In this document: piece by piece, positions 31,853 to 40,883 of the stretch
How the letters are laid out: each line of letters opens with the position of its first letter
Position numbering within the stretch: the first letter of the stretch is position 1
Assembly (NCBI GenBank): GCA_002354055.1
Contig: DEKW01000014.1
Coordinates: forward strand, 1-56,285
DNA: 56,285 nucleotides
Origin: Bacteroidales bacterium UBA2712
GTDB lineage: Bacteria > Bacteroidota > Bacteroidia > Bacteroidales > Paludibacteraceae
Reading direction: 5' to 3'
The notes under the pieces: generated by a model
What the model saw: only the letters and a program-made list of their open reading frames with translations
What the model was told of the DNA's origin: nothing
The model's database searches: none
Program-made: the position numbers and the translations under genes

Positions 31853-34800
31853 GTGAAACTTCGGTCGCTACTTTGGAAAATACCCTTAGCGCTGACAGGC
31901 GTTCTTGTAGGGATAGTGGTACTACTGCTCATTGCTGTAGCTACCGTCCTTTACGAACCTTCTGTACGGCAGAAAGTGCTAGATAAAGGGCTTGCTGTAG
32001 CAAACGAAAAGACCGATTTTGACATCGACCTCGGACGTCTTTATCTATCGCCCTTCCATCATTCGCCGATGGTGCTCTACCGCGCGTATAAAGGCGAAGC
32101 AGACCTGCCCGTCCGGGTAGAGATCGACAGCCTCTTTGTTGGTCACCGCGGTGTGGACACCTTAGTCTACGCGCGCGCCTTGCGCCTGCAAGCAATAGCG
32201 AAGACATCAACCATCAATCCACCATTAAGCGAAGCGGAGCAATTCATCATCCCCCCTATCGTGGTGGACACCCTGCTGCTGGATCATGCTACCTTCCATT
32301 CCGACTCCCTCATCGCTACAGTAGGCGTGGATGCGATAGTGGGACAACTTGCCGTCGCTTCTCCTCAGATCAGCATTCCCGAAGGACGTTACCCCTTGCA
32401 CGGATTGCGCCTGAGCGATGTAAATGTCGGGGTTGATCTGCGCAGTACTACCACCCCTGACACTCTCCCCAAAGACACCACGCCGCTCTTGCTGGCTTTC
32501 GAACTGCCGGACGGCGAACTCAGAAACATCCATTTCCGCCTCACGCCGCTGAATATGGATATCCGGACGAAGAGTCTCTCTACCGAAGCAACCGTCGATG
32601 TAGGCGCGAACAAATATGACGCGCGGCGGTTGAACGTAGGAGGTTTTGCCTTTGATCTCAACAGCCTGCATATTCCTGCTGACACCATCTACGGCGGAGC
32701 GTGCGCAGACATAGCGCGCAATATCATCACTTCCCGCGGTCTGCATGTCCGTTCGTCAGAGATAGGAGCTACTGCCGACCTCGAAGCTACGAAGATGAAC
32801 CTCAACACCATGCGGGCTGAGACATCAGGAGAAGCGTCTTTCCAAGGTTCCAAAGCATCACTAAAAGCCTTCTACGACATCGATGACGAGGCCTACGACG
32901 CTACCGTACATATCGACCGCGTCAACCTTGCGCCCTTCCTCAAGGACTCAACGCGTATCGTCATCGCCGGAGATTTAGAGGCAGCGGGTAAAGGAATCAA
33001 CCCCAAAAGACCGCTTTCTTCCCGCATCCATCTACGCCTCGACAAAGCGATCTATGAAGCCTACGACCTCTCCCACACGGATCTTCGTTTTGCTACCGAC
33101 ACCGCCACTTCTCTGAACCTAAAAACCCGCGCGCTGGATCTGTCAGCAAACTCCCCGATGCCGCTTTTCCCGCTGATAGACAAGATTCTTCCGCTTGTCA
33201 AGACCGTCTCGGACTCCGCGGTGTTAGCGTCTCTCACGTCGCTGGAGGATCTCACGGTACTGGATACCATCCGTCGCCGTATTCCTCCGATCAATGCGGA
33301 TATAGCCCTGCGCAAAGGCAGCCCTATTCAGTTCCATCTGGATAGCACGGGACTGGAGATAGAGCAGATAGACCTCTCCCTCCGTTCCGATTCGATCCGT
33401 ACGGATATAGCGGTCGATGCCGCAGCCTCACCGTTCAACCTTCAACGCTCCACCGTCAACGTTAATCTGGCGCTCACCGAAGGCCATACAGACGCTTCAC
33501 TTCTCGCGGACACGCGGCTCACGGACGGTGTGATGAGTGTCGAAGGACTCTGTACCGACGCATCGCTTCACATGGATCTGACGCGGGACGAGAACGCGCT
33601 CTCAGGCATCGGACGGCTGACGCTCGACAGTCTCTCTTTTAATGCCCTGGACTTGGGTTCTCGTGCGATAGATATACAGGTTTCGCCCTCGCTGGAACAC
33701 GCTCATGCCTTGCGCGCAGAGGTACGCACAGAAGAACTCCCTCTCACACTCATCGATGGTTTTGTCTCTCTGCCGGAGGATATAGCGCTGCGTGGCGCCG
33801 TACGGGCTACTGCCTCGGTAGATGGTCTGCCGAAGAAGACGGACATCTCCGCCGAGGTCTATCCTTTAGGCGTTTCTGCGGAATACAAACCTTACGAGAT
33901 CGGCATCTCTTTAGGCCAAACGCCGATCGTTATGGTTCACAACAAAGTGGACCTCAACGGACTGCCTGTCTATGGTGCAGACAGCACGTTCATTGCCCTC
34001 AACGGCGGTCTGGACCTCAACACCATGCGGATGGACGTCACCCTTGCTGCTGATAGTTTTGCTCCGGTCAAACTGCCTAAGAACGGCCCGCTACCTGTAT
34101 ATGGAGACTTGGCCACCGACATCCGTGGACGCGTCACCGGTCCGCTTGACAGCATCGTAGCCGATGTCGATCTGACACTCCTTCCCACCACCGACATCAC
34201 CTACCCCATCGATAAGAAAAACCTTGCACAAGTCAAGCCTCACGGTACGGTCAATGCCCGTTACGGCACGGCGGACGGCGAACTCACCCTCGGCGGACAG
34301 ATCAATGTCGATGACGGCTTTGTACGCTATTCGCCGAAGATATACCCCGTCATGCCGTTCCATGTGGACTCCGGCAGCCATATAGCCTTCAACGGCCATA
34401 TCGGACAGACATTACTCAATGTATCCGCTTCGCAGAAAGTGAAAGCCGATGTCGAGTCCGAAGGAGAAGACACGCGACGCGTGGATTTCCGAACCGGCGT
34501 GCGCGTCAATGGGGTCTTGGATTCCATCGGATTAGAGTCTATCGGTTTCTTCCTCGAGGCGCCGGAAGATGAGACGATCACCCGCGAGCTGGCGTCCGTG
34601 GATGAGGAGACGCGCGAAGGTCTCGCCGCCACGCTCCTGGCTACGGGTATGTACGTAGGTGAGTCGAACGTAGCCGCACAACGCGAAGGATACGCCCTCT
34701 CATCCATCATCAACAGCCGTATCAATGCAGCCATGGCGAACTCCAAGATCGGTAAGTTCATCGATATCGACGTCAGCAGCGGACAATCCCAGCATGCTGT

Positions 34801-36445
34801 AGGAAAGACCAACGACATGAATATCGCCATCTCCAAGTCCTTCCTCAAAGACCGCCTTCGTATCACCGTCGGTTCGACCATCTCCGACAACCCCGACGTC
34901 AACAAGACGCAAGGTCTCTTCTCTTCCCTCACCGCAGACTATCGCTTCCTGCCCAAATCGACGGATCAATCCAATAATACCTCCTTATTCCTCCGGCTCT
35001 ACTCGCAACGCGACTACAATAATATCCTTGAGGGCGAACTCAATAAATCCGGCCTTTCCGTTCAAGCGACGAAAGAATGGCGCCGCAAGGAGCTCTTCCG
35101 CGGAGATAGTCTGTCACGCACCTACAGCCTCACTGCCGATGCCGGTGTCGCGTACCGTTCGAATAATAGTATCGGTCCGGACCTGACGCTCAAATCGACG
35201 ATCAAGAACCTCTTCGGTCGCGGAGAGTCCTTCACGCTCAAAGGCAACGGTGCTTACTACTGGGCGCTACGCAACCGCCATCCGGGCGATCCGAAGAAGA
35301 CCGACACCTACAAACTTGGCCTCAACGCCTCGCTCCTCTTCCCGTATCTGCATTGGGGACCGGGCGACCATCCGGAGGGCGATACGCGGTACATGCTCGG
35401 TTATCAGTATGAGAATATCGCCGGCGGCTACGGCGTGCATAAGTTATCAGGTTCCTTCACCTATTTCATCCGTTCGCCTTTCAGCCCTTATATCACACAC
35501 GCCTTCACGCCTTTCTCGCTCTCTGTGGTAATGATGAAGGCGGAGTCGGAGGATCTGTTAGACAAAGCGGCGGAGTACCCCCAGCTCATTAAGATCATCG
35601 CCGGCGATGAGTTCGTGCCCTCTATCGGCTATAACTTCATCTACAATGACTACCGCGCCAAACGGCATGTCAACACCTTCCTGGACCTCGCTGTCAAAGA
35701 GTCCGGAAACCTCATCAATGCGCTCTACTGTGCCTTTGGAAAGAAATGGGACGACCCGAAAATGCTGGGGAATATCACCTTTAACCAGTTTATCAAACTC
35801 TCTGCCGAACTGCGAAACAAGTTCAACCTCACCGATCAGGTATGTATCGCTACGCGTCTTTTTGCGGGAGCCAATATACCGCTCGGCAACTCGATGTTCG
35901 CGCCTCTCTCGGAGGCTTTCTATGCCGGCGGACCGAACTCCCTGCGCGCCTCCTCGCCGTACGCCTACGGACCCGGAAACTTCTATTCTGCGAAATATAA
36001 CCAGAACTTCTTCCATGCCGGAGATATCAAACTCGAGGCGAATTTCGAGCTCCGTTTCCCCATCGTCTGGAAGCTCTACGGAGCCGCCTTCCTCGATGCC
36101 GGTAACGTCTGGAACTGGTACTCCACCGTCGATCTATACAAGGCCGCAGGTATGGAGGATTATATCAAGCGTCTGGAGATCCCCGAAGACCTGCACGACG
36201 GTATCTTCAACAACCCCGATTTCGCACGACAGATAGCCCTCGGTACCGGTGCCGGCTTGCGTCTGGATATCGACGGACTGGTCATTCGCTTGGATCTCGG
36301 TGTGGGTATCCATGCCCCGTACCAGACTTTCAAATATACCAAAGAAGGCACGGCGGACACCTCGCGACCGATCAAGACCTATTTCAATATCCCTTCGGCG
36401 CTCGATGCCCTCCGCCTCAATTTTGGTATAGGCTATCCGTTCTAA
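31853..36445 (+). CDS. TamB (DUF490) protein fused to a TamL/Omp85-like barrel
   Basis: 1530 aa. The GTG at 31853 directly follows the previous stop and gives an N-terminal anchor (LLWKIPLALTGVLVGIVVLL). Residues about 1-1060 look like TamB: AsmA-like start, long beta-helical repeats and DUF490 text (GFFLEAPEDETITRELASVD; RINAAMANSKIGKFIDIDVS; LRITVGSTISDNP). Residues about 1060-1530 look like an Omp85/TamL barrel, with YAGGPNSLRASSPYAYGPGN near 1360 and a terminal LNFGIGYPF. TamB and TamL are normally separate proteins spanning the periplasm and outer membrane for lipid or protein transport. I see one uninterrupted frame. Confidence 0.8.
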   Translation: MKLRSLLWKIPLALTGVLVGIVVLLLIAVATVLYEPSVRQKVLDKGLAVANEKTDFDIDLGRLYLSPFHHSPMVLYRAYKGEADLPVRVEIDSLFVGHRGVDTLVYARALRLQAIAKTSTINPPLSEAEQFIIPPIVVDTLLLDHATFHSDSLIATVGVDAIVGQLAVASPQISIPEGRYPLHGLRLSDVNVGVDLRSTTTPDTLPKDTTPLLLAFELPDGELRNIHFRLTPLNMDIRTKSLSTEATVDVGANKYDARRLNVGGFAFDLNSLHIPADTIYGGACADIARNIITSRGLHVRSSEIGATADLEATKMNLNTMRAETSGEASFQGSKASLKAFYDIDDEAYDATVHIDRVNLAPFLKDSTRIVIAGDLEAAGKGINPKRPLSSRIHLRLDKAIYEAYDLSHTDLRFATDTATSLNLKTRALDLSANSPMPLFPLIDKILPLVKTVSDSAVLASLTSLEDLTVLDTIRRRIPPINADIALRKGSPIQFHLDSTGLEIEQIDLSLRSDSIRTDIAVDAAASPFNLQRSTVNVNLALTEGHTDASLLADTRLTDGVMSVEGLCTDASLHMDLTRDENALSGIGRLTLDSLSFNALDLGSRAIDIQVSPSLEHAHALRAEVRTEELPLTLIDGFVSLPEDIALRGAVRATASVDGLPKKTDISAEVYPLGVSAEYKPYEIGISLGQTPIVMVHNKVDLNGLPVYGADSTFIALNGGLDLNTMRMDVTLAADSFAPVKLPKNGPLPVYGDLATDIRGRVTGPLDSIVADVDLTLLPTTDITYPIDKKNLAQVKPHGTVNARYGTADGELTLGGQINVDDGFVRYSPKIYPVMPFHVDSGSHIAFNGHIGQTLLNVSASQKVKADVESEGEDTRRVDFRTGVRVNGVLDSIGLESIGFFLEAPEDETITRELASVDEETREGLAATLLATGMYVGESNVAAQREGYALSSIINSRINAAMANSKIGKFIDIDVSSGQSQHAVGKTNDMNIAISKSFLKDRLRITVGSTISDNPDVNKTQGLFSSLTADYRFLPKSTDQSNNTSLFLRLYSQRDYNNILEGELNKSGLSVQATKEWRRKELFRGDSLSRTYSLTADAGVAYRSNNSIGPDLTLKSTIKNLFGRGESFTLKGNGAYYWALRNRHPGDPKKTDTYKLGLNASLLFPYLHWGPGDHPEGDTRYMLGYQYENIAGGYGVHKLSGSFTYFIRSPFSPYITHAFTPFSLSVVMMKAESEDLLDKAAEYPQLIKIIAGDEFVPSIGYNFIYNDYRAKRHVNTFLDLAVKESGNLINALYCAFGKKWDDPKMLGNITFNQFIKLSAELRNKFNLTDQVCIATRLFAGANIPLGNSMFAPLSEAFYAGGPNSLRASSPYAYGPGNFYSAKYNQNFFHAGDIKLEANFELRFPIVWKLYGAAFLDAGNVWNWYSTVDLYKAAGMEDYIKRLEIPEDLHDGIFNNPDFARQIALGTGAGLRLDIDGLVIRLDLGVGIHAPYQTFKYTKEGTADTSRPIKTYFNIPSALDALRLNFGIGYPF

Positions 36446-36479
36446 AAACGTCAAACATAATACATAAAAACATAAAATC

Positions 36480-37841
36480 ATGGTACACGATCTTTACATC
36501 TTAATGATCACGGCAGGTATTGTTGCACTGCTGTTCAAGCTGCTCAAGCAGCCTGTTGTGTTAGGCTACATCGTAGCCGGTATCTTAGTCGGCCCGCACC
36601 TCTTCGGCGAGAAACTCGTAGAGATGGAGAATGTGGAGACTTGGGGAAACATCGGTGTTCTCTTCGTCCTTTTCTGCATCGGTCTGGAGTTTCGTCTGAA
36701 GAACCTCTTCGAGTCCGGCAAAGTGGCACTCATCGGCGTCTCGACCATCGTCGGAGGTATGCTTCTGTTGGGCTATGGCGTCGGTCGGTTCGCGCTGCTG
36801 GACAACATGAACTCGATCTTCCTTGCCGCCATGCTTTGTATGTCTTCCACCACCATCGTCATGAAGGCGATTGACGAGGCAGGGCTCAGCAAAGCGCGGT
36901 TCGTCAAAGGCGCAACATCCATCCTCATCTTCGAGGATATCATCGCCGTTGTGCTCTTGGTGCTGCTCTCTTCGATTGCCGTATCGAATAATTTTGAGGG
37001 AGTCGAGCTCCTCGAGAAAGTCGGAATCCTCGTCATCACCCTCGCTGTGTGGTTCGTCGTCGGTATTCTGATTATCCCCACTTTCCTGCGCTGGGTACGT
37101 CCGCATCTCAATGACGAGATCCTCATCATCCTCGCCCTCGGTCTCTGTCTCGGTATGGTACTGACGGCCGAAGAAGCAGGTTTCAGTTCCGCACTCGGTG
37201 CGTTTGTGATGGGTATGATCCTTGCGGAGACCAAAGAGGCACACCGTATCGAGCATCTCATGGCGCCGCTCAAGAACGTCTTTGCCGCTATCTTCTTCGT
37301 CTCCGTAGGTATGATGATCAACCCCGCTTCACTCGTTACCTATTGGGATTCCATCCTCTTTGTGGCACTGGTGATCATCGTCGGTATGATTACGTTCGGC
37401 ACCCTTGGTTGCTGGTGGGGCGGCGAGACCTTCAAGGACGCTATGCAGACCGGTTTCTCCTTCGTCCAGATAGGTGAGTTCTCCTTCATCATCGCCGCAC
37501 TCGGTTCCAAACTCAACGTCACCGACCCCGCTATCTATCCGATCATCGTGGCGGCTTCCGTACTCACGACGTTCTTGACGCCGTATATCATGAAGGCTAC
37601 CGTGCCTTGCTATAACTTCCTCTACAACCACGCTTCGCCGCGGTTCAAAGCGAAGATCGACGCCCGCGAGCAGCAGGTAGAGGCAGAAGAGAAAGCCGCA
37701 GCCGAAGCCGCGGCTCAATCATCGAACGCTCCTTCCTCGGCAGACAAAGTGCGCAAAGCCGTTCGCAAGACGCTGGTCACCAAGCATGTAGTGGACCTCT
37801 TTATCAAGAATATGTCGGAGAACGACGAACCCAAAGAGTAA
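36480..37841 (+). CDS. CPA2-family cation/proton antiporter (KefB-like)
   Basis: 453 aa integral membrane protein with about 12 helices: LLFKLLKQPVVLGYIVAGIL, FCIGLEFRLKNLFESG, TSILIFEDIIAVVLLVLLSS, AGFSSALGAFVMGMILAETK. Belongs to monovalent cation:proton antiporter-2 (Na/H exchanger domain); the C-terminal RCK/TrkA-N domain of true KefB is missing, replaced by a short charged tail with an E/A-rich stretch. Exchanges Na or K for protons across the inner membrane. Thirty-four bp after the TamB-TamL gene. Confidence 0.9.
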   Translation: MVHDLYILMITAGIVALLFKLLKQPVVLGYIVAGILVGPHLFGEKLVEMENVETWGNIGVLFVLFCIGLEFRLKNLFESGKVALIGVSTIVGGMLLLGYGVGRFALLDNMNSIFLAAMLCMSSTTIVMKAIDEAGLSKARFVKGATSILIFEDIIAVVLLVLLSSIAVSNNFEGVELLEKVGILVITLAVWFVVGILIIPTFLRWVRPHLNDEILIILALGLCLGMVLTAEEAGFSSALGAFVMGMILAETKEAHRIEHLMAPLKNVFAAIFFVSVGMMINPASLVTYWDSILFVALVIIVGMITFGTLGCWWGGETFKDAMQTGFSFVQIGEFSFIIAALGSKLNVTDPAIYPIIVAASVLTTFLTPYIMKATVPCYNFLYNHASPRFKAKIDAREQQVEAEEKAAAEAAAQSSNAPSSADKVRKAVRKTLVTKHVVDLFIKNMSENDEPKE

Positions 37842-37962
37842 GGCGGCCCAAGCCTTCCTCACCCGCACGGACGAATACAAAGACATCCTGGCATAAGACC
37901 AAGTGTTCGCCGTTCGCGAACAGCGAACAGCAACCATCCGGTATTTCCGGATAGTTCCCTCA

Positions 37963-37986
37963 GACGGGCTCCGGCTCGTCTTTTTT
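37963..37986 (+). terminator. Intrinsic terminator of the antiporter operon
   Basis: GACGGGC-TCCG-GCTCGTC (37963-37980, one G-T pair) then six T. Preceded by a 24-bp near-palindrome with core TTCGCGAA (about 37905-37928) and an ATCCGG/CCGGAT hairpin. Confidence 0.9.
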
Positions 37987-37987
37987 G

Positions 37988-38072
37988 TGCCCGTTCATTC
38001 GTTCATTCGTTCATCCCTTCATTCGTTCATTCGTTAATTCGTTCACTCGTTCATTCCTTCATTCGTTCACTC
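37988..38072. repeat. Degenerate 8-bp tandem repeat ATTCGTTC
   Basis: About ten imperfect copies of ATTCGTTC, with variants CACTCGTTC, ATCCCTTC and AATTCGTT, between the antiporter terminator and the promoter of the toxin-antitoxin operon. The rest of the 37842-38178 gap holds the terminator hairpins and this promoter; no gene. Confidence 0.85.
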
Positions 38073-38118
38073 AAAATCTCTGATTTTTTAATCTTTCGGA
38101 ACGATTATTGGAAATAAA

Positions 38119-38150
38119 TTTGCATATATCAAAAAAAAGTTGTACCTTTG
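38119..38150 (+). promoter_or_regulatory. Promoter of the AbiE-like/phosphoesterase operon
   Basis: -33 TTTGCATATATCAAAA (38119 onward), -7 TACCTTTG at 38143-38150, spacer 20 nt. About 25 nt of leader to the ATG at 38179. Confidence 0.87.
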
Positions 38151-38178
38151 CAGCGGATTTGCAATTTATAATTAATGT

Positions 38179-39150
38179 ATGATAAATAGCAAAATGAATA
38201 TTAACGTGCGAAATATCAGCGAATACATCGAGAAGATGGCGGGTGCTGAAGTGCAGATCTATCCATTGGATAAGGCAAAAAAACAAGCACTACCGATTCT
38301 TATTACGAATGCCTATCAGTTGCTGCAATGTCAGTTGCTGGGCGCCGAGGTGTGTCTGATGGTTTGCAAGGATGCGGATGCGACACCGATGCAGCTGAAG
38401 AAGCATTGCGCGATTGTGGAAAGGGCGTTGGAGATGCATGCTGTTGTGGTGTTGCCGGAAGTGAAGCCGTACAACATGAAGCGGTTGGTGGAAGCACGAG
38501 TGAACACGATCGTTCCGGGACGTCAGTTGTTCATGCCTTCGCTGCTGATGGATTTGCGCGTACAACGTAATCCGGTGGATATGCAAGGCAAACCGATGCC
38601 GGTGATGGCACAAGTGGTGTTGCTTTGCCATCTGCAGAAACAAAATCTGAACGGGATGTCGGCTCAGCCTATTGCGGAGTTGATGGGTGTTTCGTATCCG
38701 AACATCAACCGTGCTGTAAAATGGTTGGCGGACAATCATTTCGTGGAATTGACTCCGGGGCGTGAGAAACGGATGAGGTTCATCCGTGAAGGCAAGGAAC
38801 TTTGGGAGCAAGCGTTGCCGGTGCTGCAGAGTCCGGTAGAGCGCGTGCTACGGACGGATAGGATATTGGATGCATATGTTTGCGGCGAGGAGGCATTGGC
38901 TGAATGGACGATGTTAGCTGAACCGCAAGAACGGCATTGGGCAATCTCGAAACAGGAAGTTCAGCACTTAGGACGGGATCTGGATAAGGAGTTTGGCGAG
39001 CATGTGGTGGAGGTTTGGCGATATGATCCGAAATTGCTGGGGAACAATAACATAGTAGATGTACTATCCCTATATTTGTCATTACGCGATACGAGTGATG
39101 AACGCGTACATAAAGAAATAAATCAATTAATGAAAGACAAACAATGGTGA
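38179..39150 (+). CDS. AbiEi-like antitoxin with winged helix
   Basis: 323 aa (ATG 38179; ATG 38194 is possible). A MarR-like winged helix lies at about residues 150-215 (AQVVLLCHLQKQNLNGMSAQ; AELMGVSYPNINRAVKWLAD), followed by AbiEi-type text: CGEEALAEWTMLAEPQERHW and NIVDVLSLYLSLRDTSDERV. In type IV toxin-antitoxin systems AbiEi represses its operon and counters the AbiEii nucleotidyltransferase. Its stop lies inside the start of the next gene (7-bp overlap), consistent with coupled antitoxin-toxin expression. Confidence 0.8.
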   Translation: MINSKMNINVRNISEYIEKMAGAEVQIYPLDKAKKQALPILITNAYQLLQCQLLGAEVCLMVCKDADATPMQLKKHCAIVERALEMHAVVVLPEVKPYNMKRLVEARVNTIVPGRQLFMPSLLMDLRVQRNPVDMQGKPMPVMAQVVLLCHLQKQNLNGMSAQPIAELMGVSYPNINRAVKWLADNHFVELTPGREKRMRFIREGKELWEQALPVLQSPVERVLRTDRILDAYVCGEEALAEWTMLAEPQERHWAISKQEVQHLGRDLDKEFGEHVVEVWRYDPKLLGNNNIVDVLSLYLSLRDTSDERVHKEINQLMKDKQW

Positions 39151-39908
39151 CGGGATTGGACTTGTTTAAGGAGCGGTTCGCTAAGTTTACAAGCAACTAT
39201 GTCTTGATAGGTGGTGCTGCTTGCTATATTTATGAAGATATAAATGCTCAGGTTCCTCGTGCCACAAAGGATCTTGACATTATTTTGGTAGTAGAGGTAT
39301 TAGCCCCTGAGTTTGGTCGCGAATTTTGGAACTTTGTTCGTGACGGAGAATATGAACAACGTCAGCGAGGAGCAGACAAGCATGAGTGTTTTCGGTTCCT
39401 AAAGCCCAAAGACAAGCGATATCCAAAGCAAATTGAGTTATTTGCACGTGATATAGGCGTGATAGATATTCCGGATGATGCCCATTTGGAACCTATACCA
39501 TTGGGGGATGAATTGTCGAGTTTGTCGGCTATACTTATGAATGACTGTTATTATCACTACACGATTGAGCATAGTAGGTTGGAGGATGGACTGCATTTGG
39601 CAAATACAGAAGCTCTGATTTGTCTAAAGGCGAAAGCGTATAACGATTTGTGCGCACGCAAAGAGCAAGGGGACGATGTGGACTCGGATGATATAGAGAA
39701 GCATAAGAAAGATGTGTTCCGCTTGGCACCGATGTTGACAGAAGGAGCGCGTTATGCGTTGCCGGAAGAGATGGAGGCTGATATGCAGGAGTTTGTAACG
39801 CGAGTAGCAGATGAACTGCCGAATGAGAATTTTCTGCGGGCAGCCGGACTTGGTGCGCAAAGCGTTGAAGGATTGCTGGATGTAGTGAAGAGAGCATATT
39901 TACAATGA
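39144..39908 (+). CDS. AbiEii-like nucleotidyltransferase (candidate toxin)
   Basis: 254 aa. Nucleotidyltransferase core: YVLIGGAACYIYEDINAQ and ATKDLDIILVVE, with the Asp-x-Asp metal pair in DLD; later EALICLKAKAYNDLCARKEQ fits the family's helical second motif. Relatives transfer nucleotides to RNA or protein to arrest growth during phage infection. Overlaps the AbiEi-like gene by 7 bp and the phosphoesterase gene by 4 bp (ATGA). The exact target is unknown. Confidence 0.8.
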   Translation: MVTGLDLFKERFAKFTSNYVLIGGAACYIYEDINAQVPRATKDLDIILVVEVLAPEFGREFWNFVRDGEYEQRQRGADKHECFRFLKPKDKRYPKQIELFARDIGVIDIPDDAHLEPIPLGDELSSLSAILMNDCYYHYTIEHSRLEDGLHLANTEALICLKAKAYNDLCARKEQGDDVDSDDIEKHKKDVFRLAPMLTEGARYALPEEMEADMQEFVTRVADELPNENFLRAAGLGAQSVEGLLDVVKRAYLQ

Positions 39909-40696
39909 AGCCGTTTGTGGTGACATATCCTGAAGCGAAATCACTGGTTATCTGCGGGGATATACATGGTGAGTTTGTGCCGCTGGTATACGAAATGTGT
40001 GTCCGCTACGGGATGCACGATACGCTGGTGATTGTGGCAGGAGATTGTGGATTCGGGTTTGAGAAACCGGGTGCATATGACCAAGTGTTTCGGCGTATAG
40101 AGAAACGTCTGGCGCAGAATAACTGCTGGATAGCGATGGTGCGGGGCAATCATGACGACCCTGCGTATTTCGCTACGGACGCAGCAGGACATACGGCTGT
40201 GGAGCACAAGCGCTGGCGCACCGTGCCGGATTATGCGGTGATCCAATCATGCGGACGAACGATACTCTGCGTCGGAGGTGCTATCAGCGTCGATCGGCAA
40301 ATCCGCAAACAGGAGATGGCTCGCCATCCCGGTAAGGTCTATTACTGGCTGGACGAAGCCCCTAAGTACGGCGCGTCCTCTTTGGACGCAATCAGTGATG
40401 CGGGTTTGAAGATTGACATTGTAGTGACGCATACCGCTCCATCTTTCTGTGAGTTTCAGACGAAAGGCGGACTCTCTTCTTGGGCGCAGAACGACCCGAC
40501 TTTGCTTGAAGAATGTGACGCAGAGCGGCATACCATGGATGCTATCTTGGCACATCTGAAGCGAGACGGGCATCCGTTGGAGCGGTGGTACTATGGGCAT
40601 TTTCATAACTCATGGCACAGTGAAATAGATGGTGTGTGGTACAAGATGCTGGATATAAAGGAATTGCTGGAAGTACCAAGAATCGTAACTACCTAA
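39905..40696 (+). CDS. Calcineurin-like metallophosphoesterase, third gene of the toxin-antitoxin operon
   Basis: 263 aa with the full metallophosphoesterase motif set: GDIHGE (19-24), VAGDCGFG (about 45-52), VRGNHDDP (about 79-86), VTHTAP (about 177-182) and YGHFHNSW (about 221-228). A cytoplasmic hydrolase of phosphodiesters or phosphoproteins. Tight ATGA overlap with the nucleotidyltransferase gene implies joint function; a role in reversing or processing its product is inference. Confidence 0.85.
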   Translation: MKPFVVTYPEAKSLVICGDIHGEFVPLVYEMCVRYGMHDTLVIVAGDCGFGFEKPGAYDQVFRRIEKRLAQNNCWIAMVRGNHDDPAYFATDAAGHTAVEHKRWRTVPDYAVIQSCGRTILCVGGAISVDRQIRKQEMARHPGKVYYWLDEAPKYGASSLDAISDAGLKIDIVVTHTAPSFCEFQTKGGLSSWAQNDPTLLEECDAERHTMDAILAHLKRDGHPLERWYYGHFHNSWHSEIDGVWYKMLDIKELLEVPRIVTT

Positions 40697-40743
40697 CTAC
40701 CTTTTTGACCGACTCACGACCGAGACACGACCGAGACACAAAA

Positions 40744-40794
40744 ATGAACTATAACGGGCATCTCTACGATGTCCGCGGAACCCGCCTGCAATAA
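40744..40794 (+). other. Tiny ORF or C-terminal-tail remnant
   Basis: ATG to TAA encoding MNYNGHLYDVRGTRLQ. It resembles the C-terminal tails DGKMFNLQGAQVR and DGKTYNALGAEIK of the exported proteins at 5119 and 19868. Preceded by a CGACCGAGACA tandem repeat (40707-40739). Either a remnant of a deleted exported-protein gene or chance. Confidence 0.35.
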
Positions 40795-40825
40795 AAACGG
40801 CAGCCTTCCGGTTGCCGTTTTCTGA
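40794..40825 (+). terminator. Intrinsic terminator of the toxin-antitoxin/phosphoesterase operon
   Basis: AAAACGGCAGCC-TTCC-GGTTGCCGTTTT, a stem of about 12 bp with one G-T pair, ending in a T-run. The following 40826-40883 is degenerate repeat text (AACTTTAGAACTTTAAA; CTCAACTCTCAAC). Confidence 0.88.
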
Positions 40826-40883
40826 TGCTTTCGACTTTGAAACTTTAGAACTTTAAATTTCTCTAAACTCTCAACTCTCAACT

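Noticed and set aside
37842..37898. Protein-like text KAAQAFLTRTDEYKDILA in another frame just after the antiporter stop
   Set aside because: No start codon or frameshift signal is evident and the antiporter end is normal; likely chance or an old frameshift.
37988..38072. Iteron-type replication origin
   Set aside because: The ATTCGTTC repeats are too short and degenerate, and no replication initiator gene is near; same type as other intergenic repeat tracts.
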